Shown here: in pieces, positions 34,166-43,029 of the stretch
Position numbering within the stretch: position 1 is the stretch's first letter
Layout of the letters: each line of letters opens with the position of its first letter
Source of the DNA: Candidatus Mediterraneibacter guildfordensis
GTDB taxonomy: Bacteria > Bacillota > Clostridia > Lachnospirales > Lachnospiraceae
Assembly (NCBI GenBank): GCA_019112735.1
Contig: DXIS01000020.1
Span: 1 to 64,000, forward strand
Direction: 5' to 3'
DNA: 64,000 bases
Notes under the pieces: model-generated
The model's database searches: none
What the model saw: the letters and a program-made list of their open reading frames with translations, nothing else
What the model was told of the DNA's origin: nothing
Program-made: the position numbers and the translations under genes

Positions 34166-34741
34166 TTACCCTTTCATCTCGATCGCTTTCTTCGGGCACG
34201 CTCCCGCGCAGATCCCGCACTCCGCGCATTTTTCTTCGTCCAGCTCCCAGATCTTTTCCTTCCGGTCGACCCGGATCGCTTCCTGCAGGCATTTCTTCGC
34301 ACAGAGCGTACAGTATACGCACTTCTCCGCATCCATCACCGGCTTGCCGCCTGCTGCCGCCGCGCCGTCGCGGGCCGCCTCTTTCTTCTCTTCCTGCGGT
34401 TTCACGACTGTATCGCTCTTCTTCATGATGTCCGGTTCCGTATAGCCTTTCTCCATGGTCAGGCATTTCTTCGGGCAGGCCAGCACGCAGCTTCCGCACT
34501 GCACGCAGTCGAACCGGCTGATGGTCCATGTACCGGCCTTGCGGTCCACCTGGATCGCCAGGGACGGACAGGCTCTCGCGCACAGGCCGCAGGTGATGCA
34601 GTCCTCAATCCTGATCGAAATGTGCCCGCGCATCCGCTCCGGGAATTCCACAGGTTCAAAAGGATACTGTATAGTTGCCGGCTTTTTAAAGAGGTTTCCC
34701 ACGATCCGTCTTGCAAGTGTAAACATTTTCGTCTTTTCCAT
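34166..34741 (-). CDS. echF: Ech hydrogenase ferredoxin-like subunit
   Basis: A 191-residue iron-sulfur subunit with two pairs of 4Fe-4S motifs rather than one pair: CITCGLCARACP and CVQCGSCVLACP in the first half, CVYCTLCAKKC and CAECGICAGACP in the second, split by a charged linker of about 55 residues. The first half is like EchF/NuoI, which pass electrons from ferredoxin to the small subunit. The second looks like an added two-cluster ferredoxin domain. Last gene of the operon, 15 bases from echE. Confidence 0.88.
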   Translation of the reverse strand: MEKTKMFTLARRIVGNLFKKPATIQYPFEPVEFPERMRGHISIRIEDCITCGLCARACPSLAIQVDRKAGTWTISRFDCVQCGSCVLACPKKCLTMEKGYTEPDIMKKSDTVVKPQEEKKEAARDGAAAAGGKPVMDAEKCVYCTLCAKKCLQEAIRVDRKEKIWELDEEKCAECGICAGACPKKAIEMKG

Positions 34742-34756
34742 ACCGTACCCTCCTTC

Positions 34757-35836
34757 CTAGCGCTCCGTGCAGCTCACGCACGGGTCGATGGTCAGGATCA
34801 GGATCGGCACATCCGCCAGCTGGCAGCCTTTCAGCATCTCCACCATCGGCGGGATATTGCTCGTCGTCGGCGTGCGCAGGCGGAACCGGTCAACGAACTT
34901 CTTTCCGCTGCCTTTTACATAATAGATGGCCTCGCCTCTGGGCTGCTCGATCCGCACGAAATATTCGCCGTCCGGATTGCCTTTCACCGGCACGCTGATG
35001 TCGCCCTGGGGGATCTTGCCGATGGCTTCCCTTATCAGATCAAAGCTCTGGAAGAGCTCTTTTATGCGGACCTCGCATCTTCCGTAGGAGTCGCCGTCTT
35101 TCGAGATCACCGGCTCCACGGTCAGGTCTTTATACGCGCCGTACCCGAGCAGGCGGGCGTCATACTCCACGCCGCTGGCACGGAGCATGGGACCTACCGC
35201 GCCCTGAGCGATGGCGTCGTCCTTCGAAAGGATGCCCACGCCTTTCAGACGGCTCTGCACGGTATAGTCATGCAGGAAAGTCTTCGCGATCGGTCGCAGT
35301 TCGCTCTCGATCTCATCGATGGCGCGGAGGATGTCATTGAGCATGGTGCTATCCATATCCTTCTGCACGCCGCCCACCTGGTTGACGGAATGGATGATCC
35401 GGCCGCCGGTGGTCTCATCGAACATATCGAGAATCTTCTCTCTCAGCCGCCAGCTCTCCATGTGGAGACTTTCGAATCCCATGGCGTCGCCCAGCAGGCC
35501 GAGCCACAGCAGATGGCTGTGCACACGGCTCATCTCCACCCAGATGGTGCGGAGGTATTTGGCCCGGTCAGGCACCTCGATATTCATGATCTGCTCCATG
35601 GCCAGACAGTATCCAAGGCCGTGTCCGCAGCTGCAGATCCCGCAGATCCGCTCCGCGATATACGTGTATTGTTTGAAATCTCTTTTATCTACCAGTTTCT
35701 CCAGTCCTCTGTGGACGAATCCGATGCTCGGGATCACACCGACCACGGTCTCATCCTCCAGCACCAGATCCAGATGCACCGGCTCCGGGAGCACAGGATG
35801 CTGTGGACCGAACGGTATAATACTTCTCTTTGCCAT
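34757..35836 (-). CDS. echE: Ech hydrogenase large subunit ([NiFe] site)
   Basis: Carries the Ni-Fe active site. The 359-residue protein has the N-terminal ligand motif RICGICSCGH (C65, C68) and the C-terminal motif DPCVSCTER (C353, C356), ending with R359. So the four cysteine ligands are present. It belongs to group 4 (Ech/NuoD-like): GPQHPVLPEPVHLDL at the start matches NuoD-type proteins. Group 4 hydrogenases often carry a cleavable C-terminal tail; here the protein ends at the metal motif, and no endopeptidase gene is seen in the window. Confidence 0.95.
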   Translation of the reverse strand: MAKRSIIPFGPQHPVLPEPVHLDLVLEDETVVGVIPSIGFVHRGLEKLVDKRDFKQYTYIAERICGICSCGHGLGYCLAMEQIMNIEVPDRAKYLRTIWVEMSRVHSHLLWLGLLGDAMGFESLHMESWRLREKILDMFDETTGGRIIHSVNQVGGVQKDMDSTMLNDILRAIDEIESELRPIAKTFLHDYTVQSRLKGVGILSKDDAIAQGAVGPMLRASGVEYDARLLGYGAYKDLTVEPVISKDGDSYGRCEVRIKELFQSFDLIREAIGKIPQGDISVPVKGNPDGEYFVRIEQPRGEAIYYVKGSGKKFVDRFRLRTPTTSNIPPMVEMLKGCQLADVPILILTIDPCVSCTER

Positions 35837-35841
35837 ATTCC

Positions 35842-36192
35842 CTACTCCTTATCCTTAAACGGCGTCGTCTGGTCGATCCGGTACAGCCTGTCCTGATAAT
35901 CCGGCTTGATCCTTCCGATCTTCACGCCGAACAGCTCTGCCGCCTCATTTTCCTGAATATACGCGCACGGATAGATCTGTGTGATGCTGGCCACTTCCTC
36001 GTCTTCCTTCGGTTCCAGCCGGAGCGTCACCATATCGTATCCTCTGCAGAATGAATAGCTCATCTCGTATCCGCCCTCAACCGTTGTGGCGCAGATCTGC
36101 ACGAGTCTCCATTTATCCGTCTTCATATGCACGATGGCCGGGAAAAACTCCGACATTGAGATTTTTCTGATCTCGCTTCTGTAATCATCCAT
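35842..36192 (-). CDS. echD: Ech hydrogenase subunit D (NuoC-like)
   Basis: A 116-residue small soluble subunit related to the 30-kDa subunit of complex I. The conserved part reads VEGGYEMSYSFCRGYDM and TQIYPCAYIQENEAAELFGVKIGR. It is shorter than NuoC, as in Ech complexes. Gene spacing to echC is six bases and to echE five bases, typical of a tightly packed operon. Confidence 0.9.
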   Translation of the reverse strand: MDDYRSEIRKISMSEFFPAIVHMKTDKWRLVQICATTVEGGYEMSYSFCRGYDMVTLRLEPKEDEEVASITQIYPCAYIQENEAAELFGVKIGRIKPDYQDRLYRIDQTTPFKDKE

Positions 36193-36198
36193 CCTGGG

Positions 36199-36636
36199 TC
36201 ACCTGCCTTTCGCTTCCAGCGCCGCCTGTTTGGCGTCCAGCACCTTCAGGGCCTTCAGGACCCCGTCGATGATCGCTTCCGGACGGGCCGCACAGCCCGG
36301 CACATATACGTCCACCGGGATCACGGTGTCGATCCCGCCTTTGATATTATAACATTCCTTAAACACACCGCCGGTGCAGGCGCAGATCCCCACCGCCACC
36401 ACCACTTTTGGTTCCGGCATCTGGCTGTAGATCTGCTTTACCACACTCTCGGTCTGGCTGTTCACGCCGCCGGTAATCAGGAAGATATCCGCCTGGAACG
36501 GGTCGCCTGTATTGATCACTCCGAACCGCTCGATGTCGTATTTTGGCGTCAGGCAGTCCAAGACTTCGATATCGCATCCGTTGCAGCTGCTGGCGTCATA
36601 GTGGAGCAGCCACGGTGATTTTGACACTTTTGCCAT
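36199..36636 (-). CDS. echC: Ech hydrogenase small subunit (proximal cluster, NuoB-like)
   Basis: A 145-residue protein carrying the proximal 4Fe-4S cluster. The ligands are C18 and C21 in CNGCD, C85 in GICACTGG and C115 in PGCAARPE. As in other Ech complexes it lacks the C-terminal extra clusters of other [NiFe] small subunits. It would pass electrons from EchF to the Ni-Fe site on EchE. Confidence 0.93.
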   Translation of the reverse strand: MAKVSKSPWLLHYDASSCNGCDIEVLDCLTPKYDIERFGVINTGDPFQADIFLITGGVNSQTESVVKQIYSQMPEPKVVVAVGICACTGGVFKECYNIKGGIDTVIPVDVYVPGCAARPEAIIDGVLKALKVLDAKQAALEAKGR

Positions 36637-36649
36637 AATTGTCTCCCTC

Positions 36650-37516
36650 CTATTTGTCCAGCATTAAGATCAGTATGTTCACGCCGCCGGCTACCAGGGT
36701 CACCACCCAGCAGCCGTAGAGCACGGTCTTCCATTTCAGGCGGGCGCTGATATTGTCCCAGAGCGTCTCCATCAGGAATACAATAAAGCAGATTGCGAGC
36801 GCCACGATCCAGCTCCACCAGGTGCTGTTCACGAAGAACAGGAAGAAGATTCCCAGAATAACGACTATCTCGTAGTATTCTGCGATATTCATGATCGCCA
36901 GCGTGGTTCCGGACATTTCCGTCGTGATGCCCTTGACCATCTCCTGATGCGCGTGGTGGCTGGTGGACAGGTCGAACGGGGATTTACGGAACTTGATCGC
37001 CGCCGTGAACATGAATCCGACCAGAAGGCCCGGCATCCAGAGAACCGCGCTTACCGGCTGCTGGATGATCGTTCCCACATGGAAGGATCCGGTCGTCAGA
37101 TAGAAGCCAACTGCTACCAGCAGGGTCAGCGGCTCGTAGGCCATCATCTGCATCATCTCTCTGCTGGCGCCCATGTTCGCGTAGGGCGAGGAGTCCGAAG
37201 ACGCCGCCATGATCAGGAACATATCCGCCGTACTCAGGATAAAGAGCACCATCAGAAGGTCCGCGCCCGCGAAAAGCATGGCGCCGGCGATCACCAGGAT
37301 CACAAGATAGCTTAAGTTCAGCAGGAGCTGAACGTTATTTACCGCGATCATCTCTTTCGAGAAGAGCTTGCCCAGATCGTAAAACGGCTGGAAGATGCTC
37401 GGTCCTTTGCGCCGCTGCATGCGGGCGCTGATGATCCGGTCGATTCCGTCCAGCAGGCCGCCGATAAAAGGTGCAAAGATCAGAAATAATATTACATAGA
37501 TCGCTTTCATCACCAT
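36650..37516 (-). CDS. echB: Ech hydrogenase membrane subunit B (NuoH-like)
   Basis: A 288-residue membrane protein with about eight helices, like the NuoH subunit of complex I that connects the hydrogenase arm to the ion channel. The loop GIDRIISARMQRRKGPSIFQPFY (about 25-47) corresponds to the NuoH quinone-arm signature GxDRxxxxRxQxRxGP. RBS AGGAGG precedes ATG 37516, which overlaps the end of echA by seven bases. Confidence 0.93.
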   Translation of the reverse strand: MVMKAIYVILFLIFAPFIGGLLDGIDRIISARMQRRKGPSIFQPFYDLGKLFSKEMIAVNNVQLLLNLSYLVILVIAGAMLFAGADLLMVLFILSTADMFLIMAASSDSSPYANMGASREMMQMMAYEPLTLLVAVGFYLTTGSFHVGTIIQQPVSAVLWMPGLLVGFMFTAAIKFRKSPFDLSTSHHAHQEMVKGITTEMSGTTLAIMNIAEYYEIVVILGIFFLFFVNSTWWSWIVALAICFIVFLMETLWDNISARLKWKTVLYGCWVVTLVAGGVNILILMLDK

Positions 37517-39399
37517 GACACACCTCCTATGACAAGACAGAACCCGACGACGAGCACGGCTGTCGCCACGATAATGGACGGGATCCTTAAGTGCCTGCGC
37601 CCGAATTCAAAGCGCAGATACCAGTTGCTTAAGTAAAGGTGGTCTTTCCCGCCGAAGCTGTTGGTGAAGAAACGGTTGTCTCCCTCGTTGACGCCGTTCA
37701 TATAGATCGGCACCAGCTCCTGGTGGGATCTCCGGCTGATGAAGAACATGACAACCGGAACGATAAAGATCGAAACAAGCATGATCGCCATGGTCGTCAG
37801 CACGCTCATGGAGAGCACGTCGTGTGTATTGCCGAACAGTTCCCGGACGATCGGGTTTACGACCGTGATCGCAACGACCGGCAGGAAGAGACAGAGCAGC
37901 AGCATGACGATGGCATGGAACGACATGGATATATACTCGTCTTTACGCGTCACATCTTTCACCGTGTCACGCGGGATATGGTAGCACAGAAGCTTGGCCA
38001 GCCATTTCGTCCAGTAGAACATGGTCGTCGCACTTCCGTATGCGATACAGAGCACCAGGATCACGTTGCCCGAATCCACGAAAGCCTTCAGCGCCAGCCA
38101 CTTGGAGATCAGCATTCCGAAAGGCGCCAGGTACATCCCGGCGATGCCGATACCCATGATGTAGGCCAGCTTCGGCACGCGGATGATCAGGCCGTGCATG
38201 TCCTCGATATCCCTGGAGCCCAGCGTATTCTCTGTGGCGCCCACCGACTGGAACAGCATGGACTTGCTGACTGCGTGGAAGACCATCAGGAATACAGCCG
38301 CCCAGACTGTCTCCTCCACACCGATGCCCGAACATGCAACGATCAGGCCCAGGTTGGAGATCGTAGAGAAGGCCAGCACCTTCTTGGCGTCATTCTGGGC
38401 GATCGCCATCATACTTGCCATGATAAATGTAAATCCGCCGATGCTGGATACGATGATCCCCACCAGGTTGCCTTCCAGCGCCGGTGAGATGCGGATCAGC
38501 AGATAGACGCCCGCCTTTACCATCGTGGCGCTGTGCAGCAGCGCACTGGAGGGCGTCGGCGCCACCATGGCCCCTAAAAGCCATGTGGAGAACGGGAGCT
38601 GCGCCGACTTGGTCATGCCTGCAAGAGACAGGCACATGAGCGGCAGGAGCGCCCCGATATTCACAACCTCAAGAAGCTGCAGCGTTCCGTGGAGCTGCGC
38701 CATCAGCGCGATCGCCACCGCGAATCCCAGACCGCCCAGCAGGTTCATCCACAGTGCGCAGAAGCTGTTGTTCACCGCTTCATCGGACTGCGTATAGCCG
38801 ATCATCAGGAACGAGATCACACTGGTGATCTCCCAGAAGAAATAGATCCAGACCAGGTTCTGGGAAAGGACCAGCCCGAACATCGCCGCCAGGAATAAAA
38901 ACAGCATGGAGAAAAAGAAGGGCTGTCGGTCTTTCACCTCTTTGTGGTGATGATGATAGCCTTTCATATACCCCACTGTATAGATACAGATAAAACCTCC
39001 GATAAACGCAATGATCACGCACATCAGGATCGTCAGCCAGTCCACCATCATGTGCGGCCCCTCAGCCACCTCCGCGGTAAACTCCGTATAGATCACAAGC
39101 GCGGTCTGCGCAACGGACAGGATAATGGGAAGCACCTTCCCGTGTTTTACGCTCAGATAAATGATCAGGCACATGAGGAAGATATCCCCCACGGTCATCA
39201 GATGATCGATCATCTCAGTCTCGGGATAGAACATCCATGTCTGCGCCCCGTCACCGATCCAGGTTCCGATAAATATAACCGTCGTGAGCATAATGATCCC
39301 GGCGCCCGCGTATACGATGTATCCCCGTACCTTTTCATTTCGGATGATCTGGAACAACACCGCCAGCGCTGCCGGAATACCGATCAGTAATGGTATCAT
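37510..39399 (-). CDS. echA: Ech hydrogenase membrane subunit A (NuoL/antiporter-like)
   Basis: The ion-pumping subunit of about 629 residues with some 16 membrane helices, homologous to NuoL and Mrp antiporters. Conserved features: FWEITSVISFLMIGY with the glutamate near the first channel, and TKSAQLPFSTWLLGAMVAPTPSSALLHSATMVKAG. The start is placed at 39399, where GGGGG lies eight bases upstream; the frame also begins 24 bases earlier, with a weak ribosome site. First gene of the operon, after a clear promoter at 39488-39460. Confidence 0.94.
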   Translation of the reverse strand: MIPLLIGIPAALAVLFQIIRNEKVRGYIVYAGAGIIMLTTVIFIGTWIGDGAQTWMFYPETEMIDHLMTVGDIFLMCLIIYLSVKHGKVLPIILSVAQTALVIYTEFTAEVAEGPHMMVDWLTILMCVIIAFIGGFICIYTVGYMKGYHHHHKEVKDRQPFFFSMLFLFLAAMFGLVLSQNLVWIYFFWEITSVISFLMIGYTQSDEAVNNSFCALWMNLLGGLGFAVAIALMAQLHGTLQLLEVVNIGALLPLMCLSLAGMTKSAQLPFSTWLLGAMVAPTPSSALLHSATMVKAGVYLLIRISPALEGNLVGIIVSSIGGFTFIMASMMAIAQNDAKKVLAFSTISNLGLIVACSGIGVEETVWAAVFLMVFHAVSKSMLFQSVGATENTLGSRDIEDMHGLIIRVPKLAYIMGIGIAGMYLAPFGMLISKWLALKAFVDSGNVILVLCIAYGSATTMFYWTKWLAKLLCYHIPRDTVKDVTRKDEYISMSFHAIVMLLLCLFLPVVAITVVNPIVRELFGNTHDVLSMSVLTTMAIMLVSIFIVPVVMFFISRRSHQELVPIYMNGVNEGDNRFFTNSFGGKDHLYLSNWYLRFEFGRRHLRIPSIIVATAVLVVGFCLVIGGVSW

Positions 39400-39459
39400 T
39401 CGCGTAATCCCCCTTTCAGTCATTCTTCAGATTCGTTCTTTAAAAAACCATCTCTTCTA

Positions 39460-39488
39460 TTTATAATCCCGATTCAGTTTTTTTACAA
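39460..39488 (-). promoter_or_regulatory. Promoter of the ech operon
   Basis: On the minus strand: TTGTAA (39488-39483), 17-base spacer, TATAAA (39465-39460); about 60 bases upstream of the echA start. Confidence 0.65.
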
Positions 39489-39528
39489 GACTTGAACGCG
39501 ATTTTTATGTTTATTTTTGCTAAAAATA

Positions 39529-39537
39529 TGTTAAAAT
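39529..39537 (+). promoter_or_regulatory. Extended -10 promoter of hypABF
   Basis: TGT followed by TAAAAT (39532-39537), about 40 bases ahead of hypA and back-to-back with the ech promoter. No clear -35 is seen at the right distance. Confidence 0.5.
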
Positions 39538-39576
39538 GAGCTGTGGAAATTAAACAAATTAACAGGAGAAGACGCC

Positions 39577-39960
39577 ATGCATGAACTGAGTATAACCGAA
39601 CACCTTCTGGAAGACTGTCTGCGCGAGGCAAAGCGGCGGAATGCATCCCGGATCCGGGTCATCCGTCTCTGCATCGGGGAACTGCGCGGGATCGTCCCGG
39701 ACTGCATCCAGATCTACCTGGACATGCTGGCCGAAGGGACCATCGCCGAGGGCGCAAGGATCGAATCCGAGACCCTTCCCGTCAAAGTCCATTGCCTGGA
39801 CTGCGGCCGGGACGGCGAGATCACCCCGCATCATCTGGAATGCCCCCACTGCGGCAGCCTGAGGCTGAAACTCCTGTCCGGGAAAGAATTCTATATCAAA
39901 AGTCTGGAGGTAGATATAAATGGAAATCAAAGTACTTCACCAGGTAATGGACTGGAATGA
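39577..39960 (+). CDS. hypA: Hydrogenase nickel-insertion protein HypA
   Basis: Delivers nickel to the large hydrogenase subunit. The 127-residue protein begins MHELSI with the nickel-binding H2, and has a zinc site of two CxxC pairs (C73/C76 and C89/C92). The typical HypA length is about 115, so the C-terminal DINGNQSTSPGNGLE tail is longer than usual; it arises because the gene overlaps hypB by 41 bases. First gene of the hyp cluster, divergent from ech. Confidence 0.95.
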   Translation: MHELSITEHLLEDCLREAKRRNASRIRVIRLCIGELRGIVPDCIQIYLDMLAEGTIAEGARIESETLPVKVHCLDCGRDGEITPHHLECPHCGSLRLKLLSGKEFYIKSLEVDINGNQSTSPGNGLE

Positions 39961-40576
39961 AGATGTTAGCGAAGAGGTAAAAGGCACCCTTGCAGAGCAC
40001 CATATCTGCATGGTCAACGTGATGGGCAGTCCCGGGGCCGGCAAGACCAGCATGATCACCGCGCTCATCGGAAAACTCCGGGACTCCTTCCGCGTAGGCG
40101 TTATTGAAGGGGATATCGCCGGCCAGGTGGACGCGGAGCGCATCGTTTCTCTCGGCGTGCCCGCCGTCCAGCTCAACACGGACGGGGCCTGCCACATCGA
40201 GGCCATGAGCATTCAGCATATCCTTCCCGAACTGCCTCTTGAAGACCTTGATGTAATCTTTGTGGAAAATATCGGGAATCTGGTCTGCCCGGCGGAATTC
40301 CGGATCGGCGAATCCCTTCGCATCACGATCCTGAGTATTCCGGAAGGCGATGACAAAGTGGAGAAGTATCCGCTCATGTTCACAGATACCGACTGCCTGG
40401 CCCTGAACAAATATGATATGCTGCCTTATTTTGATTTTGATGAAGAACGGGTCCTTGCCAACTACGGGACCGTCAATCCCGGCGCACCCCTCTTCCGGAT
40501 CAGCAGCCGCACGGGGGACGGCATAGAAGAACTTGCCGGCTTCATCGCGGAGCAGATCAGGAAAGCACAGTCATGA
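39920..40576 (+). CDS. hypB: Hydrogenase nickel-incorporation GTPase HypB
   Basis: A 218-residue GTPase that works with HypA. P-loop GSPGAGKTS at about residues 36-44, metal site residues in TDGACHIEA, switch FVENIGNLVCP and the guanine-specificity motif NKYD. It lacks the N-terminal high-affinity nickel motif and the histidine-rich stretch of some relatives. GGAGG lies eight bases upstream of the ATG, inside hypA. Its end overlaps hypF by four bases. Confidence 0.96.
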   Translation: MEIKVLHQVMDWNEDVSEEVKGTLAEHHICMVNVMGSPGAGKTSMITALIGKLRDSFRVGVIEGDIAGQVDAERIVSLGVPAVQLNTDGACHIEAMSIQHILPELPLEDLDVIFVENIGNLVCPAEFRIGESLRITILSIPEGDDKVEKYPLMFTDTDCLALNKYDMLPYFDFDEERVLANYGTVNPGAPLFRISSRTGDGIEELAGFIAEQIRKAQS

Positions 40577-42996
40577 ACCAGATCCACGGTGAGACAGCGA
40601 TAAGACAGATCCATATTGAGATTGAAGGGATCGTTCAGGGGGTGGGCTTCCGCCCATTCCTCCACCGGCTGGCAGACGGGCACCGGATCACCGGCTGGGT
40701 GCGCAACACCTCCGCCGGGCTGGAGGGCGTGTTACAGGGAACTGCCCGGGATCTTGAAGCGTTCCAGGCAAAGCTTCAGGATGACGCTCCGCCCATGGCG
40801 CAGATCGAAGCCGTCCGGACTTCAGACATTTCGTCCGCTCCGTTTGACCGGTTCACGATCCGGGAAAGCCATATCCGGCCGGGCGCCACACTGGTTTCCC
40901 CGGACACAGCCATGTGCCCGGAATGTGAAGCCGAGCTTTATGACCCGGCTGACCGGCGCTACCGCTATCCGTTTATCAACTGTACGAACTGCGGGCCGAG
41001 ATATACGATCATCGAAGATCTGCCCTATGACCGGGCGCGCACCGTTATGAATGAATTTGCCATGTGCCCGGATTGTGCGGCCGAATATCATGACATCCGC
41101 AACCGACGGTATCACGCGCAGCCGGACTGTTGCGGGACATGCGGCCCGGAAGTATTCTATATTGAATCTCCGGAGAAGACATCTGTCAGCGGAGACGATG
41201 CATTTCGCCGCTCTCAAAAGCTCCTTGCAGAAGGCGGCATCCTGGCGGTAAAAGGCATCGGCGGCATCCATCTCGCCTGCGACGCGCTGAATCCGGACGC
41301 CGTAAAAAGGCTGCGGGAACGGAAGCACCGCCCGGAGAAGCCGCTGGCGCTCATGTGCCGTTCCCTGGAATCTGCCCGCCGGATCTGTGAGATCACACCG
41401 GCAGAGGAAAAACTTCTCACCGGTCCGGAACGGCCCATCGTACTGCTGGCGAAAAAATCCGCCGGACATTCCACTCCTGGAAATGAACGCATCCGGCAGG
41501 CACCCGATCTGCTCAGTTTCAGTCCCAGGCTTGGCATAATGCTTCCCTACACGCCGCTCCACGCACTGCTGCTGGACGGCACATCCGGCGGACCGGATAT
41601 CCTGGTCATGACAAGCGGCAACATTTCCGGCTGCCCGGTCCTTACGGACAACGAAGAAGCGCTGTCCGCGCTTAAAGATGTCGCAGACGGTTTTCTCCTC
41701 CATAACCGCAGGATCCGGAACCGTTGCGACGATTCCCTGATCATGGAATGGCAGGGAGCGCCTTATTTCCTGCGCCGGAGCAGGGGGTACGCACCCGCCC
41801 CGGTCACATCCTCCCTCTGCCGGCAGGATGCAGACGGGATCTTTGCCATGGGTGCGGAACAGAAGGCCTCTTTCGCCCTGGGCCGGAGATCGCACATTTT
41901 CTTAAGCCCCTACATCGGCGACCTGAAAAACGCCGAGACATTCGCGCACTACACCGGATCGCTTGGCACTTATGAAAAACTGTTCCGCCTGAAGCCGTCC
42001 CTCTTTGTATGCGACCTCCATCCGGACTATCTGTCCACCGGGGAAGCCCGGCGAAGAGCATCCGCCGAAGGGATCCCGCTCATGCAGGTCCAGCACCACT
42101 GGGCGCACATGGTCTCCTGCATGGCGGACAACGACCTTTCCGATCCCTGCTTCGGGATCATCTGGGACGGCACCGGACTGGGAACGGACGGCACTGTCTG
42201 GGGCGGCGAATTCCTCATCGGAGACGCTGCATCTTTCCGGCGGGCCGGCTCCATCCGCCCGGTCGCACTTCCCGGCGGAGACCGGGCCGTATACGAGATC
42301 GGACGGCTCGCCCTTGCACTGGTATACGATGCTTTTCACGCGGAAAGCCCGGATCCGGGCACTGCACTGGAACTGGAAGCCGCGCTGGCAGCCGTACCGC
42401 TTCCCGAAGATAAACTGCAGATGCTGGTAAAACTGCTTGATCACGCAGGCGGCACGTCTTCCTGTGCAGCCGCCGCTCCGCAGCCCCCATCTGTGCCAAC
42501 GGCCAGCAGCATCGGCCGGCTGTTCGACGGCGTCTGCGCCCTCATCACCGGCCGGGGCGAAGTTTCCTACGACGGGGAAGGCGCTGCCCTCGTGGAGGCA
42601 CTCTCGCCTGAAGAAGCGTCCGGGCCTGACGGGACATTTTACGAAGTACATTTTTATGAGCAGAATGATCTGCGGATCTTTGACACCCGTCCGATGATTC
42701 ACAATCTGCTGAATGATATCCGTGACGGGATATCGCCCGGCCTGACTGCCATGCGCTTCATGAACACACTGATCCGCATGGCGCTCGATCAATGCCGGGC
42801 GCTCAATCCCGGGGGCCTTCCAGTCGTCCTGTCCGGCGGCGTCTTCCAGAATCGCTTCCTGCTGCACGGCCTCACCGCCGAACTGGAACGGCTCGGATAT
42901 AAGGTATATACACACCACAGAATATCAACAAACGACGAGGGCATCTGTCTCGGACAGCTTGCCATCGCCTGCACGAAAAGATCAGATCATATTTAA
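40573..42996 (+). CDS. hypF: Carbamoyltransferase HypF
   Basis: Forms the thiocarbamate that becomes the cyanide ligands of the Ni-Fe site. The 807-residue protein has, in order: an acylphosphatase domain (GIVQGVGFRPFLHRLA near residue 20), two zinc fingers (CPECEAELYDPADRRYRY...CTNC and CPDCAAEYHDIRNRRYH...CGTC), a YrdC-like nucleotide domain, and a Kae1-like carbamoyltransferase half (about 400-800) with VQHHWAHMVSCMADN and GVFQNRFLLHGL. Starts in the overlap ATGA with hypB. A hairpin follows the stop. Confidence 0.96.
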   Translation: MNQIHGETAIRQIHIEIEGIVQGVGFRPFLHRLADGHRITGWVRNTSAGLEGVLQGTARDLEAFQAKLQDDAPPMAQIEAVRTSDISSAPFDRFTIRESHIRPGATLVSPDTAMCPECEAELYDPADRRYRYPFINCTNCGPRYTIIEDLPYDRARTVMNEFAMCPDCAAEYHDIRNRRYHAQPDCCGTCGPEVFYIESPEKTSVSGDDAFRRSQKLLAEGGILAVKGIGGIHLACDALNPDAVKRLRERKHRPEKPLALMCRSLESARRICEITPAEEKLLTGPERPIVLLAKKSAGHSTPGNERIRQAPDLLSFSPRLGIMLPYTPLHALLLDGTSGGPDILVMTSGNISGCPVLTDNEEALSALKDVADGFLLHNRRIRNRCDDSLIMEWQGAPYFLRRSRGYAPAPVTSSLCRQDADGIFAMGAEQKASFALGRRSHIFLSPYIGDLKNAETFAHYTGSLGTYEKLFRLKPSLFVCDLHPDYLSTGEARRRASAEGIPLMQVQHHWAHMVSCMADNDLSDPCFGIIWDGTGLGTDGTVWGGEFLIGDAASFRRAGSIRPVALPGGDRAVYEIGRLALALVYDAFHAESPDPGTALELEAALAAVPLPEDKLQMLVKLLDHAGGTSSCAAAAPQPPSVPTASSIGRLFDGVCALITGRGEVSYDGEGAALVEALSPEEASGPDGTFYEVHFYEQNDLRIFDTRPMIHNLLNDIRDGISPGLTAMRFMNTLIRMALDQCRALNPGGLPVVLSGGVFQNRFLLHGLTAELERLGYKVYTHHRISTNDEGICLGQLAIACTKRSDHI

Positions 42997-43025
42997 AGAT
43001 GGCGGTCAGTTTTTGACCGCCATCT
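42997..43025. terminator. Hairpin after hypF
   Basis: A perfect 12-base stem (42997-43008 with 43014-43025) with a five-base loop. On the plus strand no T-run follows; on the minus strand TTTAAAT follows. So it more readily ends the antisense nuclease-remnant transcript than hypF, though it may slow hypF transcription. Confidence 0.65.
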
Positions 43026-43029
43026 AAAA

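Noticed and set aside
39424-39576. A small gene between echA and hypA
   Set aside because: The short frame on the minus strand (39461-39646) overlaps hypA and both promoters and has no homology I can recognise.
40822-41895. A 357-codon frame antisense to hypF
   Set aside because: hypF carries all its expected motifs on the plus strand; the antisense frame reads only as low-complexity Arg/Gly-rich protein.
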